DNA of 16,602 bases from Chloroflexota bacterium (GCA_021812735.1 JAKAMV010000114.1:1-16602); one strand, 5' to 3'. Shown: positions 1 through 7,209, numbered from the stretch's first letter. Notes: generated by a model from the sequence alone, not told the origin. Translations and numbers: made by a program.

Positions 1-262
1 GGTCCTCGACGGCCCATCGCAACTCCCCAACTTCATGGGTGTTGCGACGCTCGCCAGATTCCGCCTGATCACGAGGCCCGAAAGTGGGGCCAGATCTGGT
101 GATCATGCCCAGCTCGGGCACACGGGCCCGCGCGACGCCGCGGCACGCGGCAGGCCGGGTGGGCCTGGCGCCCCGCGACCACCGACCATTTCGTGATGCG
201 CCTTGCGGAGCCGCCCGAGCCGTGCGAGTGGCTGCTGAGCGCGTGAGGCGCCAGCCCCCCGC

Positions 263-378
263 CTAGTCGCACGCGCGTCCCTCCGCGAGGTCGGCTGAGG
301 CGCCGCAGCCCGCGACGAGCACCGCGACCGCCAGGACGACCGCGCCACGTGCTCTGAGCCCGAACTTGCCCTTCGAGC
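263..378 (-). pseudogene. Vestigial lipoprotein leader peptide
   Basis: Read on the minus strand, one frame gives a hydrophobic stretch AVVLAVAVLVAGCGAS followed by DLAEGRACD and a TAG (263-265). The core LVAGC is a textbook lipobox with its cysteine codon at 305-307. The frame is open upstream only to a TGA and has no ATG, GTG or TTG, so the start is lost or lies in another frame. It resembles the leaders of the three lipoprotein genes just to the right, so it is best read as the decayed 5' end of a fourth paralogue. The rest of 1-262 shows no recognisable gene on either strand. The lipobox is seen directly; the pseudogene status is inferred. Confidence 0.35.
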
Positions 379-470
379 CTCGTAGCCACCTGGACGATCA
401 AGCGGATAGGCGCCGATCCCGACTCTACGCCGACCCGAGAGCGGGATCGGGCCGGGCGAGGCATCCAGGA

Positions 471-1610
471 TCAGTAACCGAAAAGGACGTCGCCCGCGAG
501 GATCCGGCTCGACTCGCCTGCGGTATCGAAGGCCGCGACGTAGTAGCGCCCCTCGGGTGGGAGGTGAGAACCGTCGCCGTCGAATGCCTCAAAGGCGGTG
601 CTGTTTGGTGGGAGCGTCTTGACGAGTGTGTAGCGGGAAGAGAAATCCGAGGGGGTGCACAGCCAGAATTGCCCCGGTGGTGCATTTGACACGCATTCTC
701 TGACGTAGATCCGGTAGCCGGACTCGCTCGATGATGCGTCGTGCCAACGAATGTAGATTGCGCACGGAAGGCTGCCGCCCACCGGGCAGCTGGTCAAATC
801 GACCAGCATCGTCACATTCGTCGGCGCTCCCGGCGGTGTCGGCCACGTCACCTTGAGCTCCCCGTAGGCCGCGATGAAGAACTGGACGTCCCAGCTCAGG
901 ACTGTCGTGTCGAGGACGAGCAGGTTCGCCGCGAGCTCCGCCTGGGCGAGGCGGGCCGGCGTGACGGCGCTGAGGTACGGGATGCCGTAGGACTGGCCCG
1001 CTAACGCGGCCGCTGATGCGAATGCCCCCAGGAACGAGTGGTCGGTCATCGCCGAGAAGGCCTCCTCGGCGGCTCCCGGGACGTCGTGCTTCTGGAGCTT
1101 GTCGAGCACCTTGGCGCTCGTCCAGACCTTGGCCTCGGCGGTCGCGACTGCCTTGAGGACCTTGCCGTAGGAGCCGGCCTTGGTGAACACGTCGCTGCCC
1201 GGCAGCAGGCGCAGCAGCATGTCCGTCAGCTGGTGGCCCAGGGCCAGGGCGCTCAGGCTGGCCTCCGCCACGAGCGGCTGGGCGAGCTTCGGCCCGCCTG
1301 CCGTGAACGTGATGGTGTCCCCGGGGTCGAGGATCGTCCCGTCGGCCGTGTCAAGGGCGCCACCGCTCAGGGCGAAGCTGATCAGCCTCAGGTTGGTGAC
1401 CCCGATGGTCGCCGCGCCCTTCGCCACCTTCTGGACGCAGCCCTTGATCAGCCCGTTGGCCGCGCTGTTGTCGACGACGAACCCGCCCGACTGCTCCGGG
1501 CAGGCCGCGGTCAGTGTCTGGACGGCGCCCAGGAGATCGGTGAGGTTGCCCGACGCCGCCTTCCCGATGAAGCCGAGCAGTAGTCCCAGTTGATCGTGAA
1601 CAGCCCCCAC
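471..1610 (-). CDS. C-terminal part of frameshifted lipoprotein, fibronectin type III-like end
   Basis: This 379-residue frame is the downstream half of a secreted lipoprotein whose N-terminus lies in another frame (1511-2131). It has no signal peptide and no ribosome binding site before the GTG at 1610. The upstream protein ends naturally around STWGLFTINWD and the theme resumes here at LLLGFIGKAASGNLTDLL, so one base appears gained or lost between about 1565 and 1585. The middle (roughly residues 20-240) is helical, Ala/Leu-rich and unrecognised. The last ~110 residues (PGAPTNVTM, IRWHDASSSESGYRIY, YYVAAFDTAGES) have the strand pattern of a fibronectin type III domain, common in extracellular adhesion or carbohydrate-associated proteins. 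Function beyond a surface location is unknown. Translation from the internal GTG is possible but less likely than a broken or mis-sequenced gene. Confidence 0.6.
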   Translation of the reverse strand: MGAVHDQLGLLLGFIGKAASGNLTDLLGAVQTLTAACPEQSGGFVVDNSAANGLIKGCVQKVAKGAATIGVTNLRLISFALSGGALDTADGTILDPGDTITFTAGGPKLAQPLVAEASLSALALGHQLTDMLLRLLPGSDVFTKAGSYGKVLKAVATAEAKVWTSAKVLDKLQKHDVPGAAEEAFSAMTDHSFLGAFASAAALAGQSYGIPYLSAVTPARLAQAELAANLLVLDTTVLSWDVQFFIAAYGELKVTWPTPPGAPTNVTMLVDLTSCPVGGSLPCAIYIRWHDASSSESGYRIYVRECVSNAPPGQFWLCTPSDFSSRYTLVKTLPPNSTAFEAFDGDGSHLPPEGRYYVAAFDTAGESSRILAGDVLFGY

Positions 1611-2131
1611 GTCGAGAGGTGGCTGACTTGCGCGCTGACGGTGCCCGTGGCTGCGTCGACCGTCGCCGGGACCGGGGTCCAGCCGGCGGTCGGGTCGAGG
1701 TAGGCGAGCAGGAGATCGGACGGCCCGCTGCCGGACGCCAGGGCGCTCGCGTCGAACGGCAGGGTGAGTGTGACGGGCGCCTCTGGCTCCACCCCGCCGG
1801 TGTCGATCGACCAGGCCGGGCCGACCGGGTCAGCGGGGAGGGCGCTGGTCGGGGAGCCCGTCGGGGGCCGGGCCGTGATCGTGGCCGAAACGGGCGCCGG
1901 GAAGGCGCCAGGGCCCGCCGTGAGCGAGGCGCCGCCCGGGACGGCGACCGTCCCCCCCGTGACCGGGATCGTGCCGGTGGCGGGCGGCGGGAGCAACGTG
2001 AGCGTCGGCGCAGGTGAGGCCGTCGGGGAGGGCGTAGCGGCGACGGTCGGCGAGGGCGATGGCGGTGGCGAGCCACAGCCTCCCAGCATCAGCACGACGG
2101 CCAGGACGGCCGTCCGGCGCGCGACGATCAC
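1511..2131 (-). CDS. N-terminal part of frameshifted surface lipoprotein
   Basis: The GTG start at 2131 opens a type II signal peptide (MIVARRTAVLAVVLMLGGC) with lipobox LGGC, so the mature protein should be lipid-anchored at the cell surface. A Pro/Ser/Thr linker follows (about residues 20-55). Then comes a beta-rich domain around residues 55-180 (GGTVAVPGGASLTAGPGAF, VEPEAPVTLTLPFD, VSHLSTWGLF) that resembles ZU5-type or similar extracellular sandwich modules. The last ~25 residues (CSASSGRRRRATSPISW) look like out-of-frame sequence, and the authentic continuation lies in the frame ending at 471. The joined span 471-2131 is 1661 nt, not a multiple of three, which agrees with one indel. It sits third in a same-strand series of lipoprotein genes, and its leader closely matches that of the gene at 2854-3222. 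Domain naming is tentative. Confidence 0.65.
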   Translation of the reverse strand: MIVARRTAVLAVVLMLGGCGSPPPSPSPTVAATPSPTASPAPTLTLLPPPATGTIPVTGGTVAVPGGASLTAGPGAFPAPVSATITARPPTGSPTSALPADPVGPAWSIDTGGVEPEAPVTLTLPFDASALASGSGPSDLLLAYLDPTAGWTPVPATVDAATGTVSAQVSHLSTWGLFTINWDYCSASSGRRRRATSPISWAPSRH

Positions 2132-2236
2132 CAGCCCACCCCCTGCGTGTCAGAGTCGCGCTCGACCGGGTGTCGGAGGAGTTGCGTCCGCTGGCGGAAT
2201 CGACCGCGGTGCATGGGATCGCCCCCACGCCACTCG

Positions 2237-2815
2237 CTAGTAGCTCGCAGTCGCGAGAATCGCCGCAATTACCCCGTCCGTCGGCAAGGGATTGCACTCG
2301 AGAACATAGACGCCGACTAAGCCGTCCTTGCCCGGCTTTGCGGCAACGAAACGCACGGAACCATCAGAGCCGGTCATCCGCGCCGCGGCCGGCACTCCCG
2401 TAATGATCACGCTGTGAATCGCCCATTGTGGCTGGCCCGCCATGCTGTTGAGGTTGGAGAGTGCCCGTGTGGTCCAGGCCTCGAGCACGACATCAGGCGA
2501 GTCGGTGCCCCCGTTGTCGAAGGACATCTCGCAATAGGGACCCTGGCCGCATGCCCCAGCATTGAACACCCGGGCGCTGCCATTGGTGTTCTCACACCAG
2601 TCGCCCGGAATGAGGACATGGAACGGGTACGTGCCCACGTCCCACCAGCCACTCGTCGACACAGGAGTCATCTCGTTCGCCAAGGTACCCGACGAAGCAG
2701 TCCCTGCGACGGTCGGCCCGCTGCCAGCGGTCCTCACGGGGGTGGTAGGTGCACTCGACCCGCACCCGCCCAGGATTACTACCGATAGCAGGATGCCCAG
2801 GATTCGACGGTTCAC
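2237..2815 (-). CDS. Small secreted lipoprotein of unknown function
   Basis: A 192-residue protein whose signal peptide MNRRILGILLSVVILGGCGS carries a clear lipobox (ILGGC). The GTG at 2815 is chosen because an AGGAGG lies 6 nt upstream; a longer reading from 2848 would bury that site in coding sequence. After a Gly/Ser/Thr linker the mature part has several Cys residues (WCENTNG, ACGQGPYC, LECNPLPTDG) that could form disulfides outside the cell, and it ends VIAAILATASY. I do not recognise a family. The layout (lipobox, low-complexity linker, one compact domain of ~130 residues) is common for small solute- or wall-associated lipoproteins. It lies 38 nt downstream of another lipoprotein gene and 105 nt upstream of a third on the same strand, suggesting a transcription unit. 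Confidence 0.75.
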   Translation of the reverse strand: MNRRILGILLSVVILGGCGSSAPTTPVRTAGSGPTVAGTASSGTLANEMTPVSTSGWWDVGTYPFHVLIPGDWCENTNGSARVFNAGACGQGPYCEMSFDNGGTDSPDVVLEAWTTRALSNLNSMAGQPQWAIHSVIITGVPAAARMTGSDGSVRFVAAKPGKDGLVGVYVLECNPLPTDGVIAAILATASY

Positions 2816-2821
2816 GTCACC

Positions 2822-2827
2822 CCTCCT
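2822..2827 (-). promoter_or_regulatory. Strong Shine-Dalgarno site deciding the start of the 2237-2815 lipoprotein
   Basis: On the minus strand AGGAGG precedes GTG (2815) with 6 nt between. It is one of the few canonical sites in the window and fixes the start at 2815 rather than 2848. Confidence 0.7.
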
Positions 2828-2853
2828 ACATGTTCGCCGCAGGGACACGCATC

Positions 2854-3222
2854 CTAGTCAGGAGTGTAGAGGGCCGCCCGGGTGTAGCTCGCCGCGTCGA
2901 TCGCGCTGATCGGCGGCATGAGCGCCCAGGGAGCATGCCGGACGCGACGTAGTAGTCGATCGCCACCGAGCGAGGCGGGGCAACTGTTCCAGAGGGGACC
3001 GGGACTTAGCGCCCCCTTCTTCTCGCCCGTGACGCGAACGAGCCATGCTGCGGATGACGGGGCAGGTGTCGGGGAGCTTGGCGTCGCGGAGGTCGAGGTC
3101 GCCGTGCTCGCCGAAGCGGTGGAGGGCGGACGACCTGTCGTCGGCGCAGGTGTCGTGTTCGACCCGCATCCCGCCAAGACCAGCGCGATCGCCAGAACGG
3201 CTGCCCGACGCGCGACGATCAC
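2854..3222 (-). CDS. Short lipoprotein, possibly frameshifted in its second half
   Basis: The GTG at 3222 starts MIVARRAAVLAIALVLAGC, a lipoprotein signal peptide with lipobox LAGC. It is nearly the same leader as the gene ending at 471, and both share the 13-mer gcgcgacgatcac at their start (3210-3222 and 2119-2131). A purine-rich AAGGGG lies ~10 nt upstream. A Thr/Ser/Pro linker of ~45 residues follows, then about 60 residues ending SYTRAALYTPD. The stretch LLRRVRHAPW is Arg-rich and unlike a secreted domain. In another frame the same DNA (about 2925-2995) gives the more protein-like SVAIDYYVASGMLPG, so two compensating indels are possible. At 122 residues it is short. It is probably the first gene of the minus-strand lipoprotein series. 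Confidence 0.6.
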   Translation of the reverse strand: MIVARRAAVLAIALVLAGCGSNTTPAPTTGRPPSTASASTATSTSATPSSPTPAPSSAAWLVRVTGEKKGALSPGPLWNSCPASLGGDRLLRRVRHAPWALMPPISAIDAASYTRAALYTPD

Positions 3223-3298
3223 GAGCCAACCCCTTCGGCGAGACTGCACCTGGGTCGAGACCACCGGGACGTCAGGGGCAGCTTAGCCCGTCAGCCCC

Positions 3299-3312
3299 CG
3301 GTCAATTGACCG
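3299..3312. promoter_or_regulatory. 14-bp perfect palindrome, candidate operator
   Basis: The sequence cggtcaattgaccg is a perfect dyad. It lies between the start of the minus-strand lipoprotein series (3222) and the plus-strand phage-like cassette (from 3448), and contains TTGAC on both strands, so it could serve as an operator or paired -35 elements. No matching -10 at a usual distance is convincing. The rest of 3223-3447 shows no recognisable gene; only a 32-codon frame (3350-3448) ends in TGATG overlapping the next start. Confidence 0.35.
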
Positions 3313-3447
3313 ATCCCGCCCGGCCTCCGGCCGCCGGACGATATCGGCGATGGACGACCGCGGACACCGACTGGCAGGCGAAGACCGGATGTCCTGCCCG
3401 CCCCGGCCGCCGAGCGCATCGGCGGCCACCTTCGCCGGGCTCCTGTG

Positions 3448-3591
3448 ATGGACGCTCTCGGCTGCGACGCGTCATCGGGCTCGTTCTGGCTCGGCGTCGC
3501 CATCGGCCTAGCCACCGGGCTCGTCCTCCCGCGCCTACTCGCACTCGCGGTCGACGCCTGGAGCGCCGTCGCGCGCCGGCATGGCTCATGA
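3448..3591 (+). CDS. Small single-pass membrane protein, holin candidate
   Basis: A 47-residue open frame starts MDALGCDASSGSFWLGVAIG and continues LATGLVLPRLLALAV before a short basic tail ending ARRHGS. One hydrophobic helix (about residues 13-35) is followed by Arg/His residues. The ATG at 3448 is preceded by an in-frame GTG at 3445 as an alternative. The stop overlaps the next start by 11 nt, the tight packing typical of phage late genes. With three more membrane or lysis-type genes directly downstream, a holin or spanin-like accessory role is a fair guess, but the protein is too short for family recognition, and no clear Shine-Dalgarno is present. Confidence 0.5.
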   Translation: MDALGCDASSGSFWLGVAIGLATGLVLPRLLALAVDAWSAVARRHGS

Positions 3592-3799
3592 GCCTGGCGA
3601 CCGCCGCGACGGCGACTACCGCACCGCGCGCATCGGGGCGGCGGCGGCCCTGGCCGCGGTCACCGTGGTCATCCTTGTCCTCGACGCGGTCGTCCCGACG
3701 TACGACGTGGACCCGGTCGTCCTCGGGCTTCTCCTGGGCTCGATCGGCGGCCTGCTGGGCGTGGACGCGCTCGACTTCCTGCGGAGGTCCCTCCGGTGA
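3581..3799 (+). CDS. Small two-helix membrane protein, probable phage holin
   Basis: A 72-residue protein with a charged N-terminus (MAHEPGDRRDGDYRTARIG) and two predicted membrane helices: AAALAAVTVVILVLDAVV (about 20-37) and VVLGLLLGSIGGLLGVDAL (about 46-64), ending in LRRSLR. Two helices with charged ends and a size of 60-100 residues are the hallmark of many phage holins, which make the membrane pores that release a cytosolic lysin. It overlaps the small membrane gene upstream, and its TGA overlaps the GTG of the peptidase gene (GTGA), implying translational coupling with the presumed lysin. The assignment rests on architecture and position, not on a recognised family. Confidence 0.6.
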   Translation: MAHEPGDRRDGDYRTARIGAAAALAAVTVVILVLDAVVPTYDVDPVVLGLLLGSIGGLLGVDALDFLRRSLR

Positions 3800-4767
3800 C
3801 TGACGACCAGCTCGAGCGCGGCCTGGGCTGGCTGCCCTCCCCCGCCGACGATCGCGACTGGGGCGTCGACGCCCTGTACGCCGCGACCGGCACCGAGCCG
3901 CCCGCCGAGCTGCCGGCCGCATACCACGTCCCGGCGCCGCTGTACCCGGTGGTCGACCAGGGCAGCTCGCCCCAGTGCGTCGCCTACAGCGCCGCGGGCG
4001 AGCAGGGCTGGTACGACCTGCGGGACACCGGCCTGGCGCTGTTCGACGAAGCCCTGTTCTTCCGCCAGATCGGCGGCACGTCCAATGGCGCGGTGATCCG
4101 CGACGCGCTGACGGCACGCCTGTCGGCCGGGTACCCGGTCTCCGGCCACCCCGAGCTCGCGGGCCAGCACCGGATCGCCGCCTACTACGCGGTCCCGGTC
4201 TCGCAGGCCGACCTCTGCACGGCGATCCTCTCGTTCGGGCCGGTCGTCATCGGCACGCCGTGGGCGAATTCGTGGTTCCACCCGGTGAACGGCGTGCTGC
4301 CGCCCTTCGACCGCGCTGTCGGCGGGCACGCGATCCTCGCCGTGGGCTGGGACGCGACCGGGCTGCGGCTGCGCAACTCGTGGGGCGCGGACTGGGGTCA
4401 GGCTGGCGAGGCAACCCTGCCCTGGGCCGAGCTCGGCCGCGTCCGCGAGGCGTGGAAGTCCGTCGACAGGGTCGAGCCGAGGCCGGCCAAGACCTCGTGG
4501 ACCATCCGCATCGCGCACGCCGCCACGGTCACCCACTTCGCCCTCGACAACGCCAACCGCCTCACGGACACCCGCCGCCGTCCCTGGACCGGCCCCGCTT
4601 CGAGCGCGCCATGCGGCCAACCCGCCGTCAGGCAGGGAGCCTCGAGCGGCCAGGCGACGGTCGTCCACGTCACGGCGGGCATGTTCAAGGGCCGCTGGGT
4701 GCGCATCGGGGGCGGCGTGACCGCCTCGAGCACGACGGCATCTTCCGAGCAGGAGGTCACCGCATGA
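3796..4767 (+). CDS. Papain-fold (C1-like) cysteine peptidase, candidate phage lysin
   Basis: A 323-residue protein with the papain-family catalytic set: VVDQGSSPQCVAYSAA (oxyanion Gln55, nucleophile Cys61), GGHAILAVGWD (His178) and RLRNSWGADWG (Asn194). The N-terminal LGWLPSPADDRDW motif is typical of bacterial and phage C1A relatives without a propeptide. There is no signal peptide, so the enzyme should stay cytosolic unless a holin releases it. Residues ~230-323 form a separate tail whose end (VHVTAGMFKGRWVRIGGGVT) looks like a small beta-rich wall-binding or SH3-like unit; this is tentative. The GTG start overlaps the preceding stop (GTGA), and its stop overlaps the next start (ATGA). Flanking by holin-like genes suggests host lysis, perhaps by cutting peptide cross-links or surface protein. 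A virion-associated protease is the alternative. Confidence 0.75.
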   Translation: MTDDQLERGLGWLPSPADDRDWGVDALYAATGTEPPAELPAAYHVPAPLYPVVDQGSSPQCVAYSAAGEQGWYDLRDTGLALFDEALFFRQIGGTSNGAVIRDALTARLSAGYPVSGHPELAGQHRIAAYYAVPVSQADLCTAILSFGPVVIGTPWANSWFHPVNGVLPPFDRAVGGHAILAVGWDATGLRLRNSWGADWGQAGEATLPWAELGRVREAWKSVDRVEPRPAKTSWTIRIAHAATVTHFALDNANRLTDTRRRPWTGPASSAPCGQPAVRQGASSGQATVVHVTAGMFKGRWVRIGGGVTASSTTASSEQEVTA

Positions 4768-4949
4768 AGGTCTCCGGCACGTTCGCGCCGGCCGCGTTCG
4801 TCATCGTCATCGGCTGCGTGGGCGGCCTGGTCGCGGCGCTGTTCCCGTCCGACGCGAACCCCTGGGTCGTGCCCGTCGCCGCGGCCCTCACCGCCTTCGC
4901 CGCCCTGGTGCGGACCGAGTTCCACGTGCCCGAGTCGGACGCGCCGTGA
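4764..4949 (+). CDS. Small two-helix membrane protein, second holin candidate
   Basis: A 61-residue protein with two hydrophobic helices (FAPAAFVIVIGCVGGLVAALF and WVVPVAAALTAFAALV) and an acidic tail (HVPESDAP). The ATG at 4764 overlaps the peptidase stop (ATGA) and has AGGAGG at 4752-4757, one of the best ribosome binding sites in the window. Its stop in turn overlaps the HNH gene start (GTGA). Together with the gene at 3581-3799 it makes a holin/antiholin-like pair flanking the lysin, a common phage arrangement. Family membership cannot be read from the sequence. Confidence 0.6.
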   Translation: MKVSGTFAPAAFVIVIGCVGGLVAALFPSDANPWVVPVAAALTAFAALVRTEFHVPESDAP

Positions 4950-5428
4950 TCCGCACCTGCGAGGCCGGGCACCCGCCCGTGCGCCTGGCGCCCGGGTCGC
5001 GGTGTCCGGCGTGCGCTCGCGTCCGCGAGGCGCGCAGGCCGTCGAGCGGGGCGCGCGGGTACGGTCGCGAGCACGCCGCGGCGCGCCGGGCGCTCGTCGA
5101 GATGTGCCGCGAGAAGGGCGCCGTGCCCTGCGCGTACGGGTGCGGGACGCTGGTGACCGCGGAGACCGTGGTCGTGGCGGCCCACGTGGTGGACGGGCGG
5201 CCGGACCTCGGCTGGATGCCCTCGTGCGCCTCGTGCAACCAGGCGGCGAAGGGCGGCGCGATGGGTGGGGGTAGACCTCGGGACGGACGGAACGCCGCGA
5301 CACCCGCGCCCTGGCAATCCGAAGTCCGCCCGGGTTTCCGCGTTTTTTCGGTCTGGCCCCGAACCGCCGGGCGAGCCGGCAGTTGCTACTCCTCCGTGGA
5401 TGCCTCGAGCTCGTCGAGCGCCAGCTGA
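4946..5428 (+). CDS. HNH endonuclease, phage type
   Basis: Zinc-ribbon HNH nuclease of 160 residues. The Cys pairs are C5, C20/C23, C62/C66 and C94/C97. The HNH core spans VVAAHVVDGRPDLGWMPSCASCNQAAK, with His80 as general base and Asn98 in the finger. Such small HNH proteins usually sit just before the terminase genes in phages and assist DNA packaging. The GTG start overlaps the previous stop (GTGA). After KGG (~residue 104) the frame runs on as low-complexity sequence (VDASSSSSAS) and overlaps the end of the opposing gene by 43 nt, so the authentic C-terminus probably lies near 5260-5300 and the tail may come from a deletion junction. No terminase follows, so the phage module is cut off here. 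Confidence 0.7.
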   Translation: MIRTCEAGHPPVRLAPGSRCPACARVREARRPSSGARGYGREHAAARRALVEMCREKGAVPCAYGCGTLVTAETVVVAAHVVDGRPDLGWMPSCASCNQAAKGGAMGGGRPRDGRNAATPAPWQSEVRPGFRVFSVWPRTAGRAGSCYSSVDASSSSSAS

Positions 5429-7173
5429 TCAGCGTCCACGGGCGCGCCGCGAGCCGACCGCTGGGGGCGGCTTTCTCCCGCCGGCATCTTCGGCCCGCGC
5501 CCGTACCGGATCCCGGGCCCACCGCGGCCCGTGTCGAGCTTCACGATCACCTCACGCTGCTGCAGCGCCCGGAGCAGATCCCTGGCCCCCGCCACGTCGA
5601 GGTCGAACATGCGCCGCAGAGTCTGGTTCGTGACGTGCCCGTACTCGCGGATGTGGTCGGCGACCTTTCGGTCGGTCTCGTCGGCGCGGCGCACGTGGTA
5701 GCGCACGGCCCTGCCGAGGCCGGCGAGCGTCGGACCCGTCAGGACGTACGTGGGGAGCGCCCGTGCCGCGGTCCGGGCGGTCGGCTCGACGAGCCGGGCG
5801 TGTGCCAGCCGTTCGAGCACGCCCTGCGCCTCGCTCGTCGAGCGCTGGGCGATCTCGGCGAGGCGGGCGGCATCGACGCTGCGCGCGTCGCGCAGGTGCG
5901 ACAGCGCGAGCAGGACGTCCACGTCGCCTCCGAGCCCCGGCTCGAGCTCGGCGACGAACCGGGCGAATGCGTCGTTTCCGGTCCCGCCCTGGACGAGGAC
6001 GCGCACCTGGTATCCGTCGTCAGTGAAGGTGGGCGGGACCTTCCCAGTGCGGAGCAGCTCGCGATACGCGCGATCGATCCCCTGGCCCGTCCGCTCAGCG
6101 ACCTGCAGCGCCGTGACCGTCTCGAGGAGGAGCCGGTTGCGCGGGGTCGATGGGTGGGTGAGGATGTTCTCGGGGGTCACCCCGAAGACGAGGCCGCCCG
6201 GGCTGGTGACCGCGAGCGAGTCGGGCGAGTGCTCGACGTCGACCGCGCCCGCCAGCTCGTAGTCGCGGTGCACCAGCGCGTTGACCACGAGCTCGCGGAC
6301 GGCGTCCTGCGGGTAGTCGTGAATCTGGATCTGGACGCCGCCCGACGCGTTGAGCGGGTGCACCCGGCTGCGGACGGCCACCGCGTCGAGCAGGGACTCG
6401 ACCGCGGCGAGGATGGGTCGCGTGGACCGGATGCGCGCGGTCGACTCGCTGCCCGGGCTCGCCCGATACTGGTACGTGAACCCGTGGTTGGGAATCGCCT
6501 CCGCGATCGTCCGGGCATCGCCGAGCACCAGCAGCCCGGCCCGCGTCAGCGTGCCGCGGGATGTGAGCAGGCGGAGGTCCCTGGCGAGCCTGCGCTCGTC
6601 GGATCGGGCGAGGTCATCCCTGCCAGCCAGCAGGAGCAGCCGGCGAACGCGGGCGACCTCGTCGGCCGACACCGCCTCCATCCCGAGGTCCGTCGCCTCG
6701 GCCGACCAGTCCGAGAGTCCGCGGGCGGCCATCGCCTGCCGTTGCTCCTCGGGCGGGAAAGGACGGCACTCGTTCCCCACGCGGCGAGTCGCGGTGCCCG
6801 ACGTGTTTGCGTAGAACACCGCCCCCTTCGGCACGGTGATCACGACGAGGCGGGCGGTCGCCTCGAGGATCTCCGAGACCGGCACCGAGAGGGACGGCCG
6901 AGTGCGGTCGAAGATCCCCTTCCGGATCACGTCGGCGGTCAGGCGAGTCGAGACGCCTTGGAAGGCTGCCGGGCCGCCGACCGCATCGACCACGCCGACC
7001 ACGATCGTCCCGCCCTCGGCGTTCGCGAGGCACACCACCGCGTCGGCGAGCATCCCGAGCGACCGGCGCGGGTCCGCCGACTCCTCCTGCTTGAATTCGA
7101 GCTGCTCGGACTCGAGGTCCCGCGGAACGGCACCGTCGCGGATCAGATCGAGCGTCTCCGAGAGGCTGGCCAT
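5386..7173 (-). CDS. AlbA_2 / divergent ATPase regulator (RecG-like, Schlafen-related)
   Basis: A 595-residue protein of the AlbA_2-domain ATP-binding group (COG2865-type). Residues ~17-120 carry the AlbA_2 fold (ESEQLEFKQEES, CLANAEGGTIVVGVVD). Around 292-370 is the degenerate GHKL-type ATP-binding part typical of the group: VRELVVNALVHRDY, SPGGLVFGV and ERTGQGIDRAY. The C-terminal ~200 residues contain winged-helix-like segments (HLRDARSVDAARLAEIAQRS; VADHIREYGHVTNQTLRRMF). Family members are linked to transcriptional control, stress and phage defence; the molecular activity is poorly known. The ATG at 7173 is preferred over a TTG at 7209 because the latter overlaps a TTGACG -35-like element and no ribosome site precedes it. 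It is divergent from a NERD nuclease gene. Confidence 0.8.
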   Translation of the reverse strand: MASLSETLDLIRDGAVPRDLESEQLEFKQEESADPRRSLGMLADAVVCLANAEGGTIVVGVVDAVGGPAAFQGVSTRLTADVIRKGIFDRTRPSLSVPVSEILEATARLVVITVPKGAVFYANTSGTATRRVGNECRPFPPEEQRQAMAARGLSDWSAEATDLGMEAVSADEVARVRRLLLLAGRDDLARSDERRLARDLRLLTSRGTLTRAGLLVLGDARTIAEAIPNHGFTYQYRASPGSESTARIRSTRPILAAVESLLDAVAVRSRVHPLNASGGVQIQIHDYPQDAVRELVVNALVHRDYELAGAVDVEHSPDSLAVTSPGGLVFGVTPENILTHPSTPRNRLLLETVTALQVAERTGQGIDRAYRELLRTGKVPPTFTDDGYQVRVLVQGGTGNDAFARFVAELEPGLGGDVDVLLALSHLRDARSVDAARLAEIAQRSTSEAQGVLERLAHARLVEPTARTAARALPTYVLTGPTLAGLGRAVRYHVRRADETDRKVADHIREYGHVTNQTLRRMFDLDVAGARDLLRALQQREVIVKLDTGRGGPGIRYGRGPKMPAGESRPQRSARGAPVDADQLALDELEASTEE

Positions 7174-7180
7174 GCGGGCG

Positions 7181-7209
7181 AGTCTGCCGACTAACTGAGA
7201 AGCCGTCAA
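7181..7209 (-). promoter_or_regulatory. Candidate leaderless promoter of the AlbA_2 gene
   Basis: On the minus strand TTGACG (7204-7209) and CAGACT (7181-7186) are spaced by 17 nt. The -10-like box ends 7 nt before the ATG at 7173, so transcription would start at or next to the start codon. The -35 is strong and the -10 weak (3 of 6). Confidence 0.45.

Noticed and set aside
3350..3448. 32-codon plus-strand frame ending TGATG before the first membrane gene
   Set aside because: The overlap with the next ATG is suggestive, but the peptide is Pro/Ser/Arg-rich and the frame is too short to support as a gene.
5343..5348. T6 tract as a Rho-independent terminator for the HNH gene
   Set aside because: No stable stem directly precedes it on the plus strand; the TTCGG/CCGAA hairpin nearby lies after the T-run.
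5383..7194. A 603-codon plus-strand frame opposite the AlbA_2 gene
   Set aside because: It is the codon-aligned shadow of the minus-strand gene, Arg/Glu/Val-rich without domains; the minus-strand frame has clear AlbA_2 and ATPase motifs.
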